From NCBI RefSeq assembly GCF_000282315.2, contig NZ_AKJN02000008.1, forward strand, positions 496,001 through 560,000: DNA of 64,000 nt. The letters run 5' to 3'. A program made the position numbers and the translations under genes. The DNA comes from Pseudomonas sp. GM41(2012). Lineage in GTDB: Bacteria > Pseudomonadota > Gammaproteobacteria > Pseudomonadales > Pseudomonadaceae. The notes beneath the pieces were generated by a model that was not told where the DNA came from, ran no database searches, and saw only the letters and a list, made by a program, of their open reading frames with translations. Of this stretch, positions 48,481 through 56,289 are shown piece by piece. Numbering within the stretch: position 1 is the stretch's first letter; each line of letters starts with the position of its first letter.

Positions 48481-48553
48481 GGGCCGTCCAGCGATGGACG
48501 GCCCTCCTGTAATGACCAGCTTCGTCCCACGACGGTCCTCAAAAGGGACCGTC
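48481..48553 (+). promoter_or_regulatory. Two hairpins in the sucB-lpd intergenic leader
   Basis: First hairpin: a perfect 10-bp stem GGGCCGTCCA / TGGACGGCCC closed by a GCGA (GNRA) tetraloop at 48481-48504, with no T-tract. Second: GACGGTCC / GGACCGTC at 48531-48553. They fill most of the 110-bp gap. They could be a processing or stability element setting the E2:E3 ratio, but this is inference. Confidence 0.55.
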
Positions 48554-48579
48554 CGGTTTGATTCGAGAAGGAATGACAC

Positions 48580-50016
48580 ATGACTCAGAAATTCGACGTG
48601 GTAGTGATTGGCGCGGGCCCTGGCGGCTACGTGGCTGCCATTAAAGCAGCGCAACTGGGCCTCTCCACTGCCTGCATCGAGAAATACACCGACAAGGAAG
48701 GCAAACTGGCCCTCGGCGGTACTTGCCTGAACGTCGGCTGCATTCCATCCAAGGCGCTGCTGGACAGCTCCTGGAAGTTCCACGAAGCCCAGGACGGTTT
48801 CGCGATCCACGGTATCAACCACGCTGGCGTGACCATGGACGTGCCAGCAATGGTCGGCCGTAAAGCCAACATCGTCAAAGGCCTGACTTCGGGTGTTGCC
48901 ACCCTGTTCAAAGCCAACGGTGTGACCTCGATCCAGGGCCACGGCAAACTGCTGGCCGGCAAGAAAGTCGAAGTCACCAAGCCAGACGGTTCGGTAGAAA
49001 TCATTGAAGCCGAGAACGTGATTCTGGCTCCGGGCTCGCGTCCGATCGACATTCCGCCAGCTCCGGTTGACCAGAATGTGATCGTCGATTCGACTGGCGC
49101 GCTGGAATTCCAATCCGTACCTAAACGTCTGGGCGTGATCGGCGCTGGCGTGATCGGTCTGGAACTGGGTTCGGTCTGGTCCCGTCTGGGCGCAGAAGTC
49201 ACCGTTCTTGAAGCCCTGGACACCTTCCTGATGGCCGCTGACGCTGCCGTTTCCAAGGAAGCGCTGAAAACCCTGACCAAACAAGGTCTGGACATCAAGC
49301 TGGGCGCTCGTGTTACCGGTTCCAAAGTGAACGGTAACGAAGTAGTCGTGAACTACACCGATGCCAACGGCGAACAGAACATCACTTTCGACAAGCTGAT
49401 CGTAGCCGTTGGTCGCCGTCCGGTGACCACTGATCTGCTGTCCGCTGATTGCGGCGTGACCCTGGACGAGCGCGGTTTCGTGCACGTTGACGATCACTGC
49501 GCCACCACCGTACCGGGCGTTTACGCGATCGGCGACGTGGTTCGCGGCATGATGCTGGCACACAAGGCCTCGGAAGAGGGCATCATGGTCGTCGAGCGCA
49601 TCAAGGGCCACAAAGCCCAGATGAACTATGATTTGATCCCTTCGGTTATTTATACTCACCCGGAAATCGCGTGGGTTGGTAAAACCGAGCAGACCTTGAA
49701 GGCTGAAGGCGTTGAAGTTAACGTTGGCACCTTCCCGTTCGCAGCCAGTGGCCGAGCCATGGCAGCCAACGACACCGGCGGTTTCGTGAAAGTCATCGCT
49801 GATGCCAAGACTGACCGCGTATTGGGCGTCCACGTGATTGGCCCGAGCGCTGCAGAACTGGTTCAGCAGGGCGCGATCGGTATGGAATTCGGCACCAGCG
49901 CTGAAGACCTGGGCATGATGGTTTTCTCCCATCCGACCCTGTCCGAAGCCTTGCACGAAGCAGCTCTGGCTGTGAATGGCGGCGCCATCCACATTGCCAA
50001 CCGCAAGAAGCGTTAA
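48580..50016 (+). CDS. lpdG: Dihydrolipoamide dehydrogenase (E3)
   Basis: FAD-dependent enzyme reoxidising lipoamide with NAD+, 478 residues. It shows the FAD motif VVVIGAGPGGYVAAIKAAQL, redox disulfide Cys49-Cys54 in GGTCLNVGCIPSKALL, the NAD motif GVIGAGVIGLELGSVWSRLG, YAIGDVVRGMMLAHKASEEG and the C-terminal His-Glu pair in HPTLSEALHEAAL. Encoded between sucB and sucC, it matches the LPD-Glc type shared by the 2-oxoglutarate and other complexes in Pseudomonas. Confidence 0.97.
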   Translation: MTQKFDVVVIGAGPGGYVAAIKAAQLGLSTACIEKYTDKEGKLALGGTCLNVGCIPSKALLDSSWKFHEAQDGFAIHGINHAGVTMDVPAMVGRKANIVKGLTSGVATLFKANGVTSIQGHGKLLAGKKVEVTKPDGSVEIIEAENVILAPGSRPIDIPPAPVDQNVIVDSTGALEFQSVPKRLGVIGAGVIGLELGSVWSRLGAEVTVLEALDTFLMAADAAVSKEALKTLTKQGLDIKLGARVTGSKVNGNEVVVNYTDANGEQNITFDKLIVAVGRRPVTTDLLSADCGVTLDERGFVHVDDHCATTVPGVYAIGDVVRGMMLAHKASEEGIMVVERIKGHKAQMNYDLIPSVIYTHPEIAWVGKTEQTLKAEGVEVNVGTFPFAASGRAMAANDTGGFVKVIADAKTDRVLGVHVIGPSAAELVQQGAIGMEFGTSAEDLGMMVFSHPTLSEALHEAALAVNGGAIHIANRKKR

Positions 50017-50029
50017 GACAAGACAATAA

Positions 50030-50216
50030 GAAACCACGGCGGAAGGCCCGTCGTGAGCCTTGCGTGCAAGACTCACCGCGGAATGTCCGCCGGACGCAGC
50101 CTTGCGTAGTCTCACCGGTTATCCGGAACACCTACGCAAGCAGCAGTCACAGGTGGTGCGGCACTTGAACAAGTGCAGCACCGAATGCGCAGTACCTAAC
50201 GAAGACGGTAATAAGC
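50030..50216 (+). ncRNA. Structured sucC 5' leader, candidate sucC RNA motif
   Basis: A 200-bp gap between lpdG and sucC, rich in pairing segments (ACGGCGGAAGGCCCGTCGTG; GGAATGTCCGCCGGACGC; CAGGTGGTGCGGCACTTG; AAGTGCAGCACCG). A conserved sucC RNA motif has been described upstream of sucC in Pseudomonas. The position agrees, but the consensus was not aligned here. No ORF or promoter is convincing in the gap. Confidence 0.45.
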
Positions 50217-51383
50217 ATGAATCTTCACGAGTATCAGGGTAAGCAGCTGTTCGCTGAATACGGCCTGCCAGTATCCCAGGGTTTCGCCGTAGACACCCCG
50301 GAAGCAGCAGCAGAAGCGTGCGACAAAATCGGCGGGACCGAATGGGTTGTCAAAGCCCAGGTTCACGCAGGTGGTCGCGGTAAAGCGGGCGGCGTTAAGC
50401 TGGTTCGCAGCAAAGAAGACGCCAAAGCATTCGCTCAACAGTGGTTGGGCAAGCGTCTGGTGACTTACCAGACTGATGCCAATGGTCAGCCAGTCACCAA
50501 GATCCTGGTTGAATCGTGCACTGATATCGCTAAAGAGCTGTACCTGGGCGCTGTCGTTGACCGTTCGAGCCGTCGCATCGTGTTCATGGCTTCCACCGAA
50601 GGTGGCGTGGACATCGAGAAAATCGCTCACGACACCCCTGAGAAAATTCTCAAGGCCACTATCGATCCACTGGTTGGCGCTCAGCCATTCCAGGGTCGCG
50701 AGCTGGCATTCCAGCTGGGTCTGGAAGGCAAGCAAGTTGCTCAGTTCGCCAAGATCTTCGTAGGTCTGGCCAAGCTGTTCAAGGATCACGACCTGGCTCT
50801 GCTGGAAGTGAACCCGCTGGTGATCAAGGCTGACGGCGATCTGCATTGCCTCGACGCCAAGATCAACATCGACGCCAACGCCATGTACCGTCAGCCTAAG
50901 CTGAAGACTTTCCACGATCCGTCGCAAGACGATCCGCGCGAAGCGCACGCTGCCAAGTTCGAACTGAACTACGTAGCACTGGAAGGCAACATCGGTTGCA
51001 TGGTCAACGGTGCTGGCCTGGCCATGGGTACCATGGACATCGTCAACCTGCATGGCGGCAAACCAGCCAACTTCCTCGACGTGGGCGGCGGTGCTACCAA
51101 AGAACGCGTTACCGAAGCGTTCAAGATCATCCTGTCCGACACTAACGTCGCTGCAGTATTGGTCAACATCTTCGGCGGCATCGTTCGTTGCGACATGATT
51201 GCCGAAGGCATCATCGGCGCTGTGAAAGAAGTCGGCGTGAAAATCCCGGTTGTTGTTCGCCTTGAAGGCAACAACGCTGAGCTGGGCGCTAAAGTACTGG
51301 CAGAAAGCGGTTTGAACATCATCGCTGCTACCAGCCTGACCGACGCTGCTCAACAAGTTGTCAAAGCTGCGGAGGGCAAATAA
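50217..51383 (+). CDS. sucC: Succinyl-CoA synthetase beta subunit SucC
   Basis: ADP-forming succinate-CoA ligase beta subunit, 388 residues, with an ATP-grasp domain (MNLHEYQGKQLFAEYGLPVS, VVKAQVHAGGRGKAGGVKLV, DLALLEVNPLVIKADGDLHC + LDAK) and the C-terminal ligase domain with GCMVNGAGLAMGTMDIV and VDVGGGATKE-type loop (FLDVGGGATKERVTEAF). The stop codon overlaps the sucD ATG (TAATG). It carries out substrate-level phosphorylation in the TCA cycle. Confidence 0.98.
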   Translation: MNLHEYQGKQLFAEYGLPVSQGFAVDTPEAAAEACDKIGGTEWVVKAQVHAGGRGKAGGVKLVRSKEDAKAFAQQWLGKRLVTYQTDANGQPVTKILVESCTDIAKELYLGAVVDRSSRRIVFMASTEGGVDIEKIAHDTPEKILKATIDPLVGAQPFQGRELAFQLGLEGKQVAQFAKIFVGLAKLFKDHDLALLEVNPLVIKADGDLHCLDAKINIDANAMYRQPKLKTFHDPSQDDPREAHAAKFELNYVALEGNIGCMVNGAGLAMGTMDIVNLHGGKPANFLDVGGGATKERVTEAFKIILSDTNVAAVLVNIFGGIVRCDMIAEGIIGAVKEVGVKIPVVVRLEGNNAELGAKVLAESGLNIIAATSLTDAAQQVVKAAEGK

Positions 51384-52264
51384 TGAGCGTCCTGATCAAT
51401 AAAGACACCAAAGTTATCTGCCAGGGTATTACCGGTTCGCAAGGTAGTTTCCACACCCAGCAAGCCATCGAATACGGCACCAAGATGGTGGGTGGCGTAA
51501 CTCCAGGCAAAGGCGGCACCGAGCACCTGGGTCTGCCAGTGTTCAACACCGTGAAAGACGCTGTAGCTGCCACTGGCGCCACCGCCAGCGTGATCTACGT
51601 TCCAGCTCCTTTCTGCAAGGACTCCATCCTGGAAGCAGCATTCGGCGGCATCAAGCTGATCGTTTGCATCACTGAAGGCATTCCTACCCTGGACATGCTG
51701 GATGCCAAGGTCAAGTGCGACGAGCTGGGCGTAGTCCTGATCGGTCCTAACTGCCCAGGCGTGATCACTCCAGGCGAATGCAAGATCGGCATCATGCCAG
51801 GTCACATTCACTTGCCAGGCAAGGTCGGTATCGTTTCCCGTTCCGGCACCCTGACCTACGAAGCTGTGAAGCAAACTACTGACGCCGGTTTCGGTCAGTC
51901 GACTTGCGTCGGCATCGGCGGTGACCCGATCCCGGGTTCGAACTTCATCGACATCCTGAAGCTGTTCCAGGAAGACCCGAAGACCGAAGCGATCGTGATG
52001 ATCGGTGAGATCGGCGGTTCGGCTGAAGAAGAAGCGGCTGCCTACATCAAGGCACACGTGACCAAGCCGGTTGTTTCCTACATCGCTGGTGTGACTGCCC
52101 CTGCGGGCAAGCGCATGGGCCATGCTGGCGCAATCATCTCTGGCGGCAAAGGCACTGCAGACGAGAAGTTTGCTGCCCTGGAAGACGCAGGCGTTAAAAC
52201 CGTGCGTTCGCTGGCAGACATCGGCAAGGCTTTGTCCGAGCTGACTGGTTGGGCAATCAAGTAA
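51383..52264 (+). CDS. sucD: Succinyl-CoA synthetase alpha subunit SucD
   Basis: Alpha subunit of succinate-CoA ligase, 293 residues. It contains the CoA-binding Rossmann domain (VICQGITGSQGSFHTQQAIE, GGVTPGKGGTEHLGLPVFNT), IGPNCPGVITPGECKIGIMP, SRSGTLTYEAV and the active-site His loop GKRMGHAGAIISGGKGTADE, where the His is phosphorylated in catalysis. Last gene of the operon, followed by a terminator after 28 bp. Confidence 0.98.
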   Translation: MSVLINKDTKVICQGITGSQGSFHTQQAIEYGTKMVGGVTPGKGGTEHLGLPVFNTVKDAVAATGATASVIYVPAPFCKDSILEAAFGGIKLIVCITEGIPTLDMLDAKVKCDELGVVLIGPNCPGVITPGECKIGIMPGHIHLPGKVGIVSRSGTLTYEAVKQTTDAGFGQSTCVGIGGDPIPGSNFIDILKLFQEDPKTEAIVMIGEIGGSAEEEAAAYIKAHVTKPVVSYIAGVTAPAGKRMGHAGAIISGGKGTADEKFAALEDAGVKTVRSLADIGKALSELTGWAIK

Positions 52265-52292
52265 GCCTCGCGCTTATCTGACGCTTCACCAA

Positions 52293-52321
52293 ACAAAGGC
52301 CACCTTCGGGTGGCCTTTGTC
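52293..52321 (+). terminator. Terminator of the suc operon
   Basis: A 12-bp stem ACAAAGGCCACC / GGTGGCCTTTGT with a TTCG tetraloop. The T-tract is short (TTTGTCGTTT), but stem strength and position favour a terminator. Confidence 0.8.
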
Positions 52322-52353
52322 GTTTCCGGGATTTGTGTTGGCCGTGCGGGCCC

Positions 52354-52420
52354 CTTCGCGAGCAAGCCCGCTCCCACATTTGACCGCATTCTAATGTGGG
52401 AGCGGGCTTGCTCGCGAAGG
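52354..52420. repeat. REP inverted pair, GTGGGAGCGGGCTTGCTCGC class
   Basis: Inverted units with only ~17 bp between them, downstream of sucD. This is the first REP after a 15-kb stretch (37-52 kb) without any. Confidence 0.9.
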
Positions 52421-52454
52421 CGGACTTAAGGACGACAACCATTTACATGCAAAA

Positions 52455-52476
52455 ACGCGACACGGAAATGTCGCGT
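52455..52476 (-). terminator. Orphan terminator-like hairpin pointing leftward
   Basis: A perfect 8-bp stem ACGCGACA / TGTCGCGT with a 6-nt loop. The A-run at 52450-52455 would be a T-run on the minus strand. No minus-strand gene lies upstream of it, only the brnQ leader region, so it may close an unannotated minus-strand RNA. Confidence 0.5.
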
Positions 52477-52601
52477 ATCGGATAGATCGCACCCTAACAG
52501 TGCGTTTGTCGGGCAAATTCGTTAGGCTAACAGCCATTTTTGCGTCCGCGGCCCACAAGGTTGCTACGCGCTAAACGGGTCAGTCCTATACGGACCGACA
52601 G

Positions 52602-52625
52602 CATTTCCCTCACCCCTCAGGGAAA
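52602..52625 (+). promoter_or_regulatory. Hairpin in the brnQ leader
   Basis: An 8-bp perfect stem ATTTCCCT / AGGGAAAT with an 8-nt loop, about 40 bp upstream of brnQ. It lies within the 402-bp suc-brnQ gap, which otherwise holds the terminator, the REP pair and the orphan hairpin. It may influence brnQ translation; no evidence beyond pairing. Confidence 0.4.
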
Positions 52626-52666
52626 TCCCTCTCTAAATTCCGATTCAGTAGTGTGGTATTTCCTTA

Positions 52667-53980
52667 ATGAAAGTGTTGAAAGGCCAGGACATCCTGGCAC
52701 TTGGTTTTATGACGTTTGCCCTGTTTGTCGGGGCTGGCAACATCATCTTCCCGCCTATCGTCGGTCTGCAGTCCGGTCCAAATGTCTGGATGGCGGCGCT
52801 GGGCTTTCTGATCACCGCGGTCGGTCTGCCGGTAATCACCGTCGTTGCCCTGGCCAAGGTCGGTGGCGCCATGGATGCCTTGAGCAGCCCGATCGGGAAA
52901 GTCGCCGGTGGCCTGTTGGCGGCCGCGTGCTACCTCGCTGTCGGCCCGCTGTTCGCGACACCGCGCACCGCCACCGTGTCATTCGAAGTCGGCTTGGCGC
53001 CGCTGACCGGCGAGAGCCCGCTGGCGCTGTTCCTCTACAGCTCGGTGTACTTCCTGCTGGTGTTCTTCATCTCGCTCTATCCGGGCCGGCTGCTGGATAC
53101 CGTAGGACGTTTCCTCGCGCCACTGAAGATCATCGCCCTGGCCGCGCTCGGCATCGCCGCGTTTGCATTGCCGGCCGGTGATATCGGCGTGGCCACTCCT
53201 GAATACGTGGCGGCGCCGTTCTCCCAAGGCTTCATCAATGGTTACCTGACCATGGATACCTTGGGCGCGCTGGTGTTCGGCATTGTCATCGTCAACGCAA
53301 TCCGTTCCCGTGGCGTCGAGTCGCCGGTGTTGATTACCCGTTACGCGATCATCGCCGGGCTGATTGCCGGCGTGGGCCTGGCGCTGGTTTACGTCAGCCT
53401 GTTCCGTCTCGGTTCGGGCAGCCATGAAGTGGCCGCGGGTGCCACCAACGGCGCGGCGGTGTTGCACGCTTACGTGCAGCACACCTTCGGCTCTCTGGGT
53501 AGCGGTTTTCTGGCGGTGCTGATCTCCCTGGCCTGTCTGGTAACGGCGGTGGGTCTGACCTGCGCTTGCGCCGAATACTTCAGCCGTGTGCTGCCGCTTT
53601 CCTACAAGACGTTGGTCATCATCCTGGCGGTGTTCTCGCTGTTTGTGTCCAACCTGGGCCTGACCAAGCTGATTGCGTTCTCGATCCCGGTGCTGACCGC
53701 GATCTACCCGCCGTGCATCGCCCTGGTCGCCCTGAGCTTCTGCAAGGACTTCTGGCATGAGCAGGGCCGAATCGTCGGTCCGGTGATGCTGGTGTCGTTC
53801 ATCTTCGGTTTGATCGACGCCCTCAAGGGCGCGGGTCTGGCGGACTGGATGCCGACTCAGTTGTCCCACCTGCCGCTAAGCGAGCAAGGCCTGGCCTGGC
53901 TGGTGCCGTCGGTCATGACCCTGGTCGTTGCGGTGGTTTGCGATCGCCTGCTGGGCAAACGCGAAGAAGCACTGGCTTAA
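52667..53980 (+). CDS. brnQ: Branched-chain amino acid transporter BrnQ (LIV-II)
   Basis: Sodium-coupled carrier for Leu, Ile and Val in the inner membrane, 437 residues and about 12 helices. Diagnostic motifs are LALGFMTFALFVGAGNIIFP, IVGLQSGPNVWMAALGF, VGPLFATPRTATVSFEVG, YPGRLLDTVGRFLAPLKI and VGLTCACAEYFSRVLPLSYK. ATG 52667 is the only ATG near the conserved KGQDILALGF start. It is monocistronic, bounded by a terminator. Confidence 0.95.
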   Translation: MKVLKGQDILALGFMTFALFVGAGNIIFPPIVGLQSGPNVWMAALGFLITAVGLPVITVVALAKVGGAMDALSSPIGKVAGGLLAAACYLAVGPLFATPRTATVSFEVGLAPLTGESPLALFLYSSVYFLLVFFISLYPGRLLDTVGRFLAPLKIIALAALGIAAFALPAGDIGVATPEYVAAPFSQGFINGYLTMDTLGALVFGIVIVNAIRSRGVESPVLITRYAIIAGLIAGVGLALVYVSLFRLGSGSHEVAAGATNGAAVLHAYVQHTFGSLGSGFLAVLISLACLVTAVGLTCACAEYFSRVLPLSYKTLVIILAVFSLFVSNLGLTKLIAFSIPVLTAIYPPCIALVALSFCKDFWHEQGRIVGPVMLVSFIFGLIDALKGAGLADWMPTQLSHLPLSEQGLAWLVPSVMTLVVAVVCDRLLGKREEALA

Positions 53981-54023
53981 GCCGCTTCATGGCCCGCCAT
54001 AAGCGGGCCTCGAGCACCCATGG

Positions 54024-54060
54024 AAATGCCCCGTATCAATCGATACGGGGCATTTTTTTT
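54024..54060 (+). terminator. Rho-independent terminator of brnQ
   Basis: A 14-bp stem AAATGCCCCGTATC / GATACGGGGCATTT with loop AATC and a run of eight T. A smaller hairpin GGCCCGC...GCGGGCC precedes it at ~53991-54008. Confidence 0.95.
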
Positions 54061-54109
54061 GGAGGGGGTGCAGTGTCTTTTTCCTTGAGCTAACGTCGAA
54101 TATCTCACT

Positions 54110-54178
54110 TGTAGGAGCAAGGCTTGCCCGCGATGATGATCTCCAGGATGCCATCGCGGGCAAGCCTTGCTCCTACGG
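54110..54178. repeat. REP inverted pair, GTAGGAGCAAGGCTTGCCCG class
   Basis: Inverted units with ~16-bp spacer, ending 28 bp upstream of the DUF599 gene, so in its promoter/leader region. Confidence 0.92.
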
Positions 54179-54206
54179 GTTTAATCAACGTCTCACAAGG
54201 AATTGC

Positions 54207-54944
54207 ATGTCGTTCATCCACGCCAACATGATCCACATCCTCGCCGCGCTCTGGTTCGCTATCTGCTGGGGCGGCTACACCCGTTATGCGACGTGGAAGG
54301 GCCGCGACACCGCGTGCCTGGCCAGCGTGCTGCACCTTTATCGCGAAGACTGGATGCGCCGCATGCTGTTGCGCGACAACCGCATCGCTGACGCCAGCGT
54401 GATCGGTAACCTGGAGCGCAACGCCTCGTTCTTCGCCTCCAGCACACTGATTATCCTGGCCGGCATTCTCACGGTGCTCGGAGCCTCCGAAAGGGCAGTA
54501 TCGTTATTGGCGGATATCCCGATGGTGCAGCAGGCCTCTCAAGGAATGTCCGAGATCAAGTTGCTGTGCCTGGCGCTGGTGTTTGTCTATGCGTTCTTTA
54601 CGTTCAGCTGGTGCATGCGCCAGTACAACTTTGCGGCCATTCTGGTGGGCTCGGCGCCTATGGTCGGTGAACGTCACGTTTCTGAACAAGAGCGCAAAGC
54701 CTTTGCTGCCCGGGCGGCCCGCGTTATTTCCATGGCTGCCAACCAGTTCAACTTCGGACTGCGCTCCTACTACTTCGGCATGACCATGCTGGCCTGGTTC
54801 GTCAGCCCGTGGTTGTTCATGTTGATGAGTGCCGGCGTGGTGCTGGTGTTGTATCGCCGGGAGTTTCATTCCGACGTTCTCGACGTGATGGTCTATACAC
54901 CTACAGAGGCGCCATTGCCCGAGGCGATTAAAGAGGCTGTTTGA
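54207..54944 (+). CDS. DUF599 inner-membrane protein
   Basis: A 245-residue protein with four membrane helices: ILAALWFAICWGGYTRYATW, FASSTLIILAGILTVLGASE, LLCLALVFVYAFFTFSWCMR and LAWFVSPWLFMLMSAGVVLV. The conserved patterns NRIADASVIGNLERNASFFA and SWCMRQYNFAAILVGSAP belong to DUF599. Function unknown. Its stop overlaps the start of the MAPEG gene (TGATG), so the two are coupled. Confidence 0.87.
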   Translation: MSFIHANMIHILAALWFAICWGGYTRYATWKGRDTACLASVLHLYREDWMRRMLLRDNRIADASVIGNLERNASFFASSTLIILAGILTVLGASERAVSLLADIPMVQQASQGMSEIKLLCLALVFVYAFFTFSWCMRQYNFAAILVGSAPMVGERHVSEQERKAFAARAARVISMAANQFNFGLRSYYFGMTMLAWFVSPWLFMLMSAGVVLVLYRREFHSDVLDVMVYTPTEAPLPEAIKEAV

Positions 54945-55345
54945 TGAGTATTCCGTTCTGGTGTGTATTTATCAGCGCACTGCTGATTTATGTGGCGAGG
55001 ATTCCAGTCGCCAGGGCGATGAGCGAGCAGGGTGGTTACGACAACCATTTGCCGCGCCAGCAACAAACGCAGCTGACAGGCTTTGGTGCCCGTGCGTTGG
55101 CGGCTCATCAAAACTGTTTTGAGGCGTTCATTCTGTTCGCGGTGGGAGTGTTGATGGCGCACACCACGCAGACGGCGGGATGGCTGATCGACTTGCTGGC
55201 AATCATCTTCGTGATTACGCGAGTCATTTATTTGCTGTGCTATTGGGTTGATCTGGCCTGGCAGCGGAGCCTGGTATGGTTCGTCGGACTAGTGTGTTCG
55301 TTGTTGCTGATGATTAGTCCGACTTTTAAAACTATTTTTCTGTAA
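54944..55345 (+). CDS. MAPEG-family membrane protein
   Basis: A 133-residue, four-helix membrane protein of the MAPEG fold (membrane-associated proteins in eicosanoid and glutathione metabolism). The pattern includes GFGARALAAHQNCFEAFILF, ITRVIYLLCYWVDLAWQRSL and the final helix FVGLVCSLLLMISPTF. Bacterial members may bind glutathione, but no activity is established for this subgroup. ATG 54944 overlaps the DUF599 stop. Confidence 0.87.
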   Translation: MSIPFWCVFISALLIYVARIPVARAMSEQGGYDNHLPRQQQTQLTGFGARALAAHQNCFEAFILFAVGVLMAHTTQTAGWLIDLLAIIFVITRVIYLLCYWVDLAWQRSLVWFVGLVCSLLLMISPTFKTIFL

Positions 55346-55370
55346 CACCTGCTTTGTAAAAAACCACGCA

Positions 55371-55403
55371 AAAGAAAACCCGCACTTGGCGGGTTTTCTT
55401 TAT
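55371..55403. terminator. Bidirectional rho-independent terminator
   Basis: A 13-bp stem AAAGAAAACCCGC / GCGGGTTTTCTTT with loop ACTTG, between the MAPEG gene (+) and the small lipoprotein gene (-), which converge. Confidence 0.93.
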
Positions 55404-55419
55404 CACGCTAAAAACTGTT

Positions 55420-55653
55420 TTAGTTTTTAGGTGCTTCTTTTGCTGCCGCTGCATCCGATTCAGCCTGAGCTTTGGCGGCTTCGGCGTTTTCTTTCGCCGC
55501 GTCGTTCACTTTATCCTGAGCTTTGCTCATGTCTTGTTGAGCTTGCTCAGCATGTTTGGTGGCTTCTTGAGCTTTGTCCTCGGATTTTTTATCGCAGGCT
55601 GCGAGACCGAGGGAAGCGGTCAACATCAAGGCAATAGCTAAAGTCTTACGCAT
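55420..55653 (-). CDS. Small Ala/Lys-rich helical lipoprotein
   Basis: A 77-residue lipoprotein: signal MRKTLAIALMLTASLGLAAC with lipobox LAAC (Cys20), then a charged Ala/Lys/Glu/Gln-rich sequence (HAEQAQQDMSKAQDKVNDAA) predicted as a continuous alpha helix or coiled coil. It resembles other small outer-membrane helical lipoproteins (OprI/Lpp-like in style but not in sequence). Function unknown. The region at -38 holds a possible ECF-sigma promoter. Confidence 0.82.
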   Translation of the reverse strand: MRKTLAIALMLTASLGLAACDKKSEDKAQEATKHAEQAQQDMSKAQDKVNDAAKENAEAAKAQAESDAAAAKEAPKN

Positions 55654-55690
55654 GGGGTGTTTCTCCTTATGGAAAATATCTACTTGGCCT

Positions 55691-55718
55691 TTCGAGCGCA
55701 GCCCATCGCGTTAAGTTC
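55691..55718 (-). promoter_or_regulatory. Possible AlgU/RpoE-type promoter of the small lipoprotein
   Basis: On the minus strand GAACTT (55713-55718), a 17-bp spacer, then TCGAA (55691-55695), compared with the AlgU pattern GAACTT-N16/17-TCTGA. The -35 is exact and the -10 is partial. It lies 38 bp upstream of the ATG. Confidence 0.35.
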
Positions 55719-55812
55719 CTCAATTCATACAGATATATAAGTTTATTCCGACGGGAACTTTTACTAAAAACGCCTGGTACGTTGGCTGAACACTAAGAAG
55801 AGTTTTATCAAA

Positions 55813-56289
55813 ATGTCCGAAATCCCCGTTTTTGAGCGCGCAACACGATTTCTATCGGCGCTGCGACATTGTCAGGTACTTGGGCTGCGGGTTCACAGCG
55901 CCAGCAGCGAAGGCCTGACAGTGATCCTGCCGTACAGCCCTCAAATTGTTGGCAATCCGCAAACCGGCGTGATTCATGGCGGGGCGCTGACCTCGCTGAT
56001 GGACACGGCCTGCGGTATGTCCACCCTCTGCGTGCTGCCCGAGTTCGAAGTTTGTCCGACCCTCGACCTGCGCATCGACTACATGCACGCCGCCGAGCCG
56101 CATAAAGATGTCTACGGTTTTGCCCAGTGCTACCGGGTGACCACGGATGTGATCTTTGCTCGCGGTTTCGCCTACCAGGACGACCCCGAGCAGCCCATCG
56201 CCCATGTGGTGGGCACCTTCATGCGCATGGGCAAAGCCATCAAGGGCACCAAAGGCTTTGGCGGCGTCATCGCCGGAGGTGCGAAATGA
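55813..56289 (+). CDS. PaaI-family hotdog thioesterase
   Basis: A 158-residue hotdog-fold acyl-CoA thioesterase of the PaaI/YigI type. The signature is GNPQTGVIHGGALTSLMDTA, with the His and Gly-Gly that shape the active site, and PTLDLRIDYMHAAEPHKDVY in the second half. The substrate cannot be told. The next gene is a second hotdog protein overlapping by 4 bp, so they may form a hetero-oligomer or act on related thioesters. Confidence 0.88.
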   Translation: MSEIPVFERATRFLSALRHCQVLGLRVHSASSEGLTVILPYSPQIVGNPQTGVIHGGALTSLMDTACGMSTLCVLPEFEVCPTLDLRIDYMHAAEPHKDVYGFAQCYRVTTDVIFARGFAYQDDPEQPIAHVVGTFMRMGKAIKGTKGFGGVIAGGAK

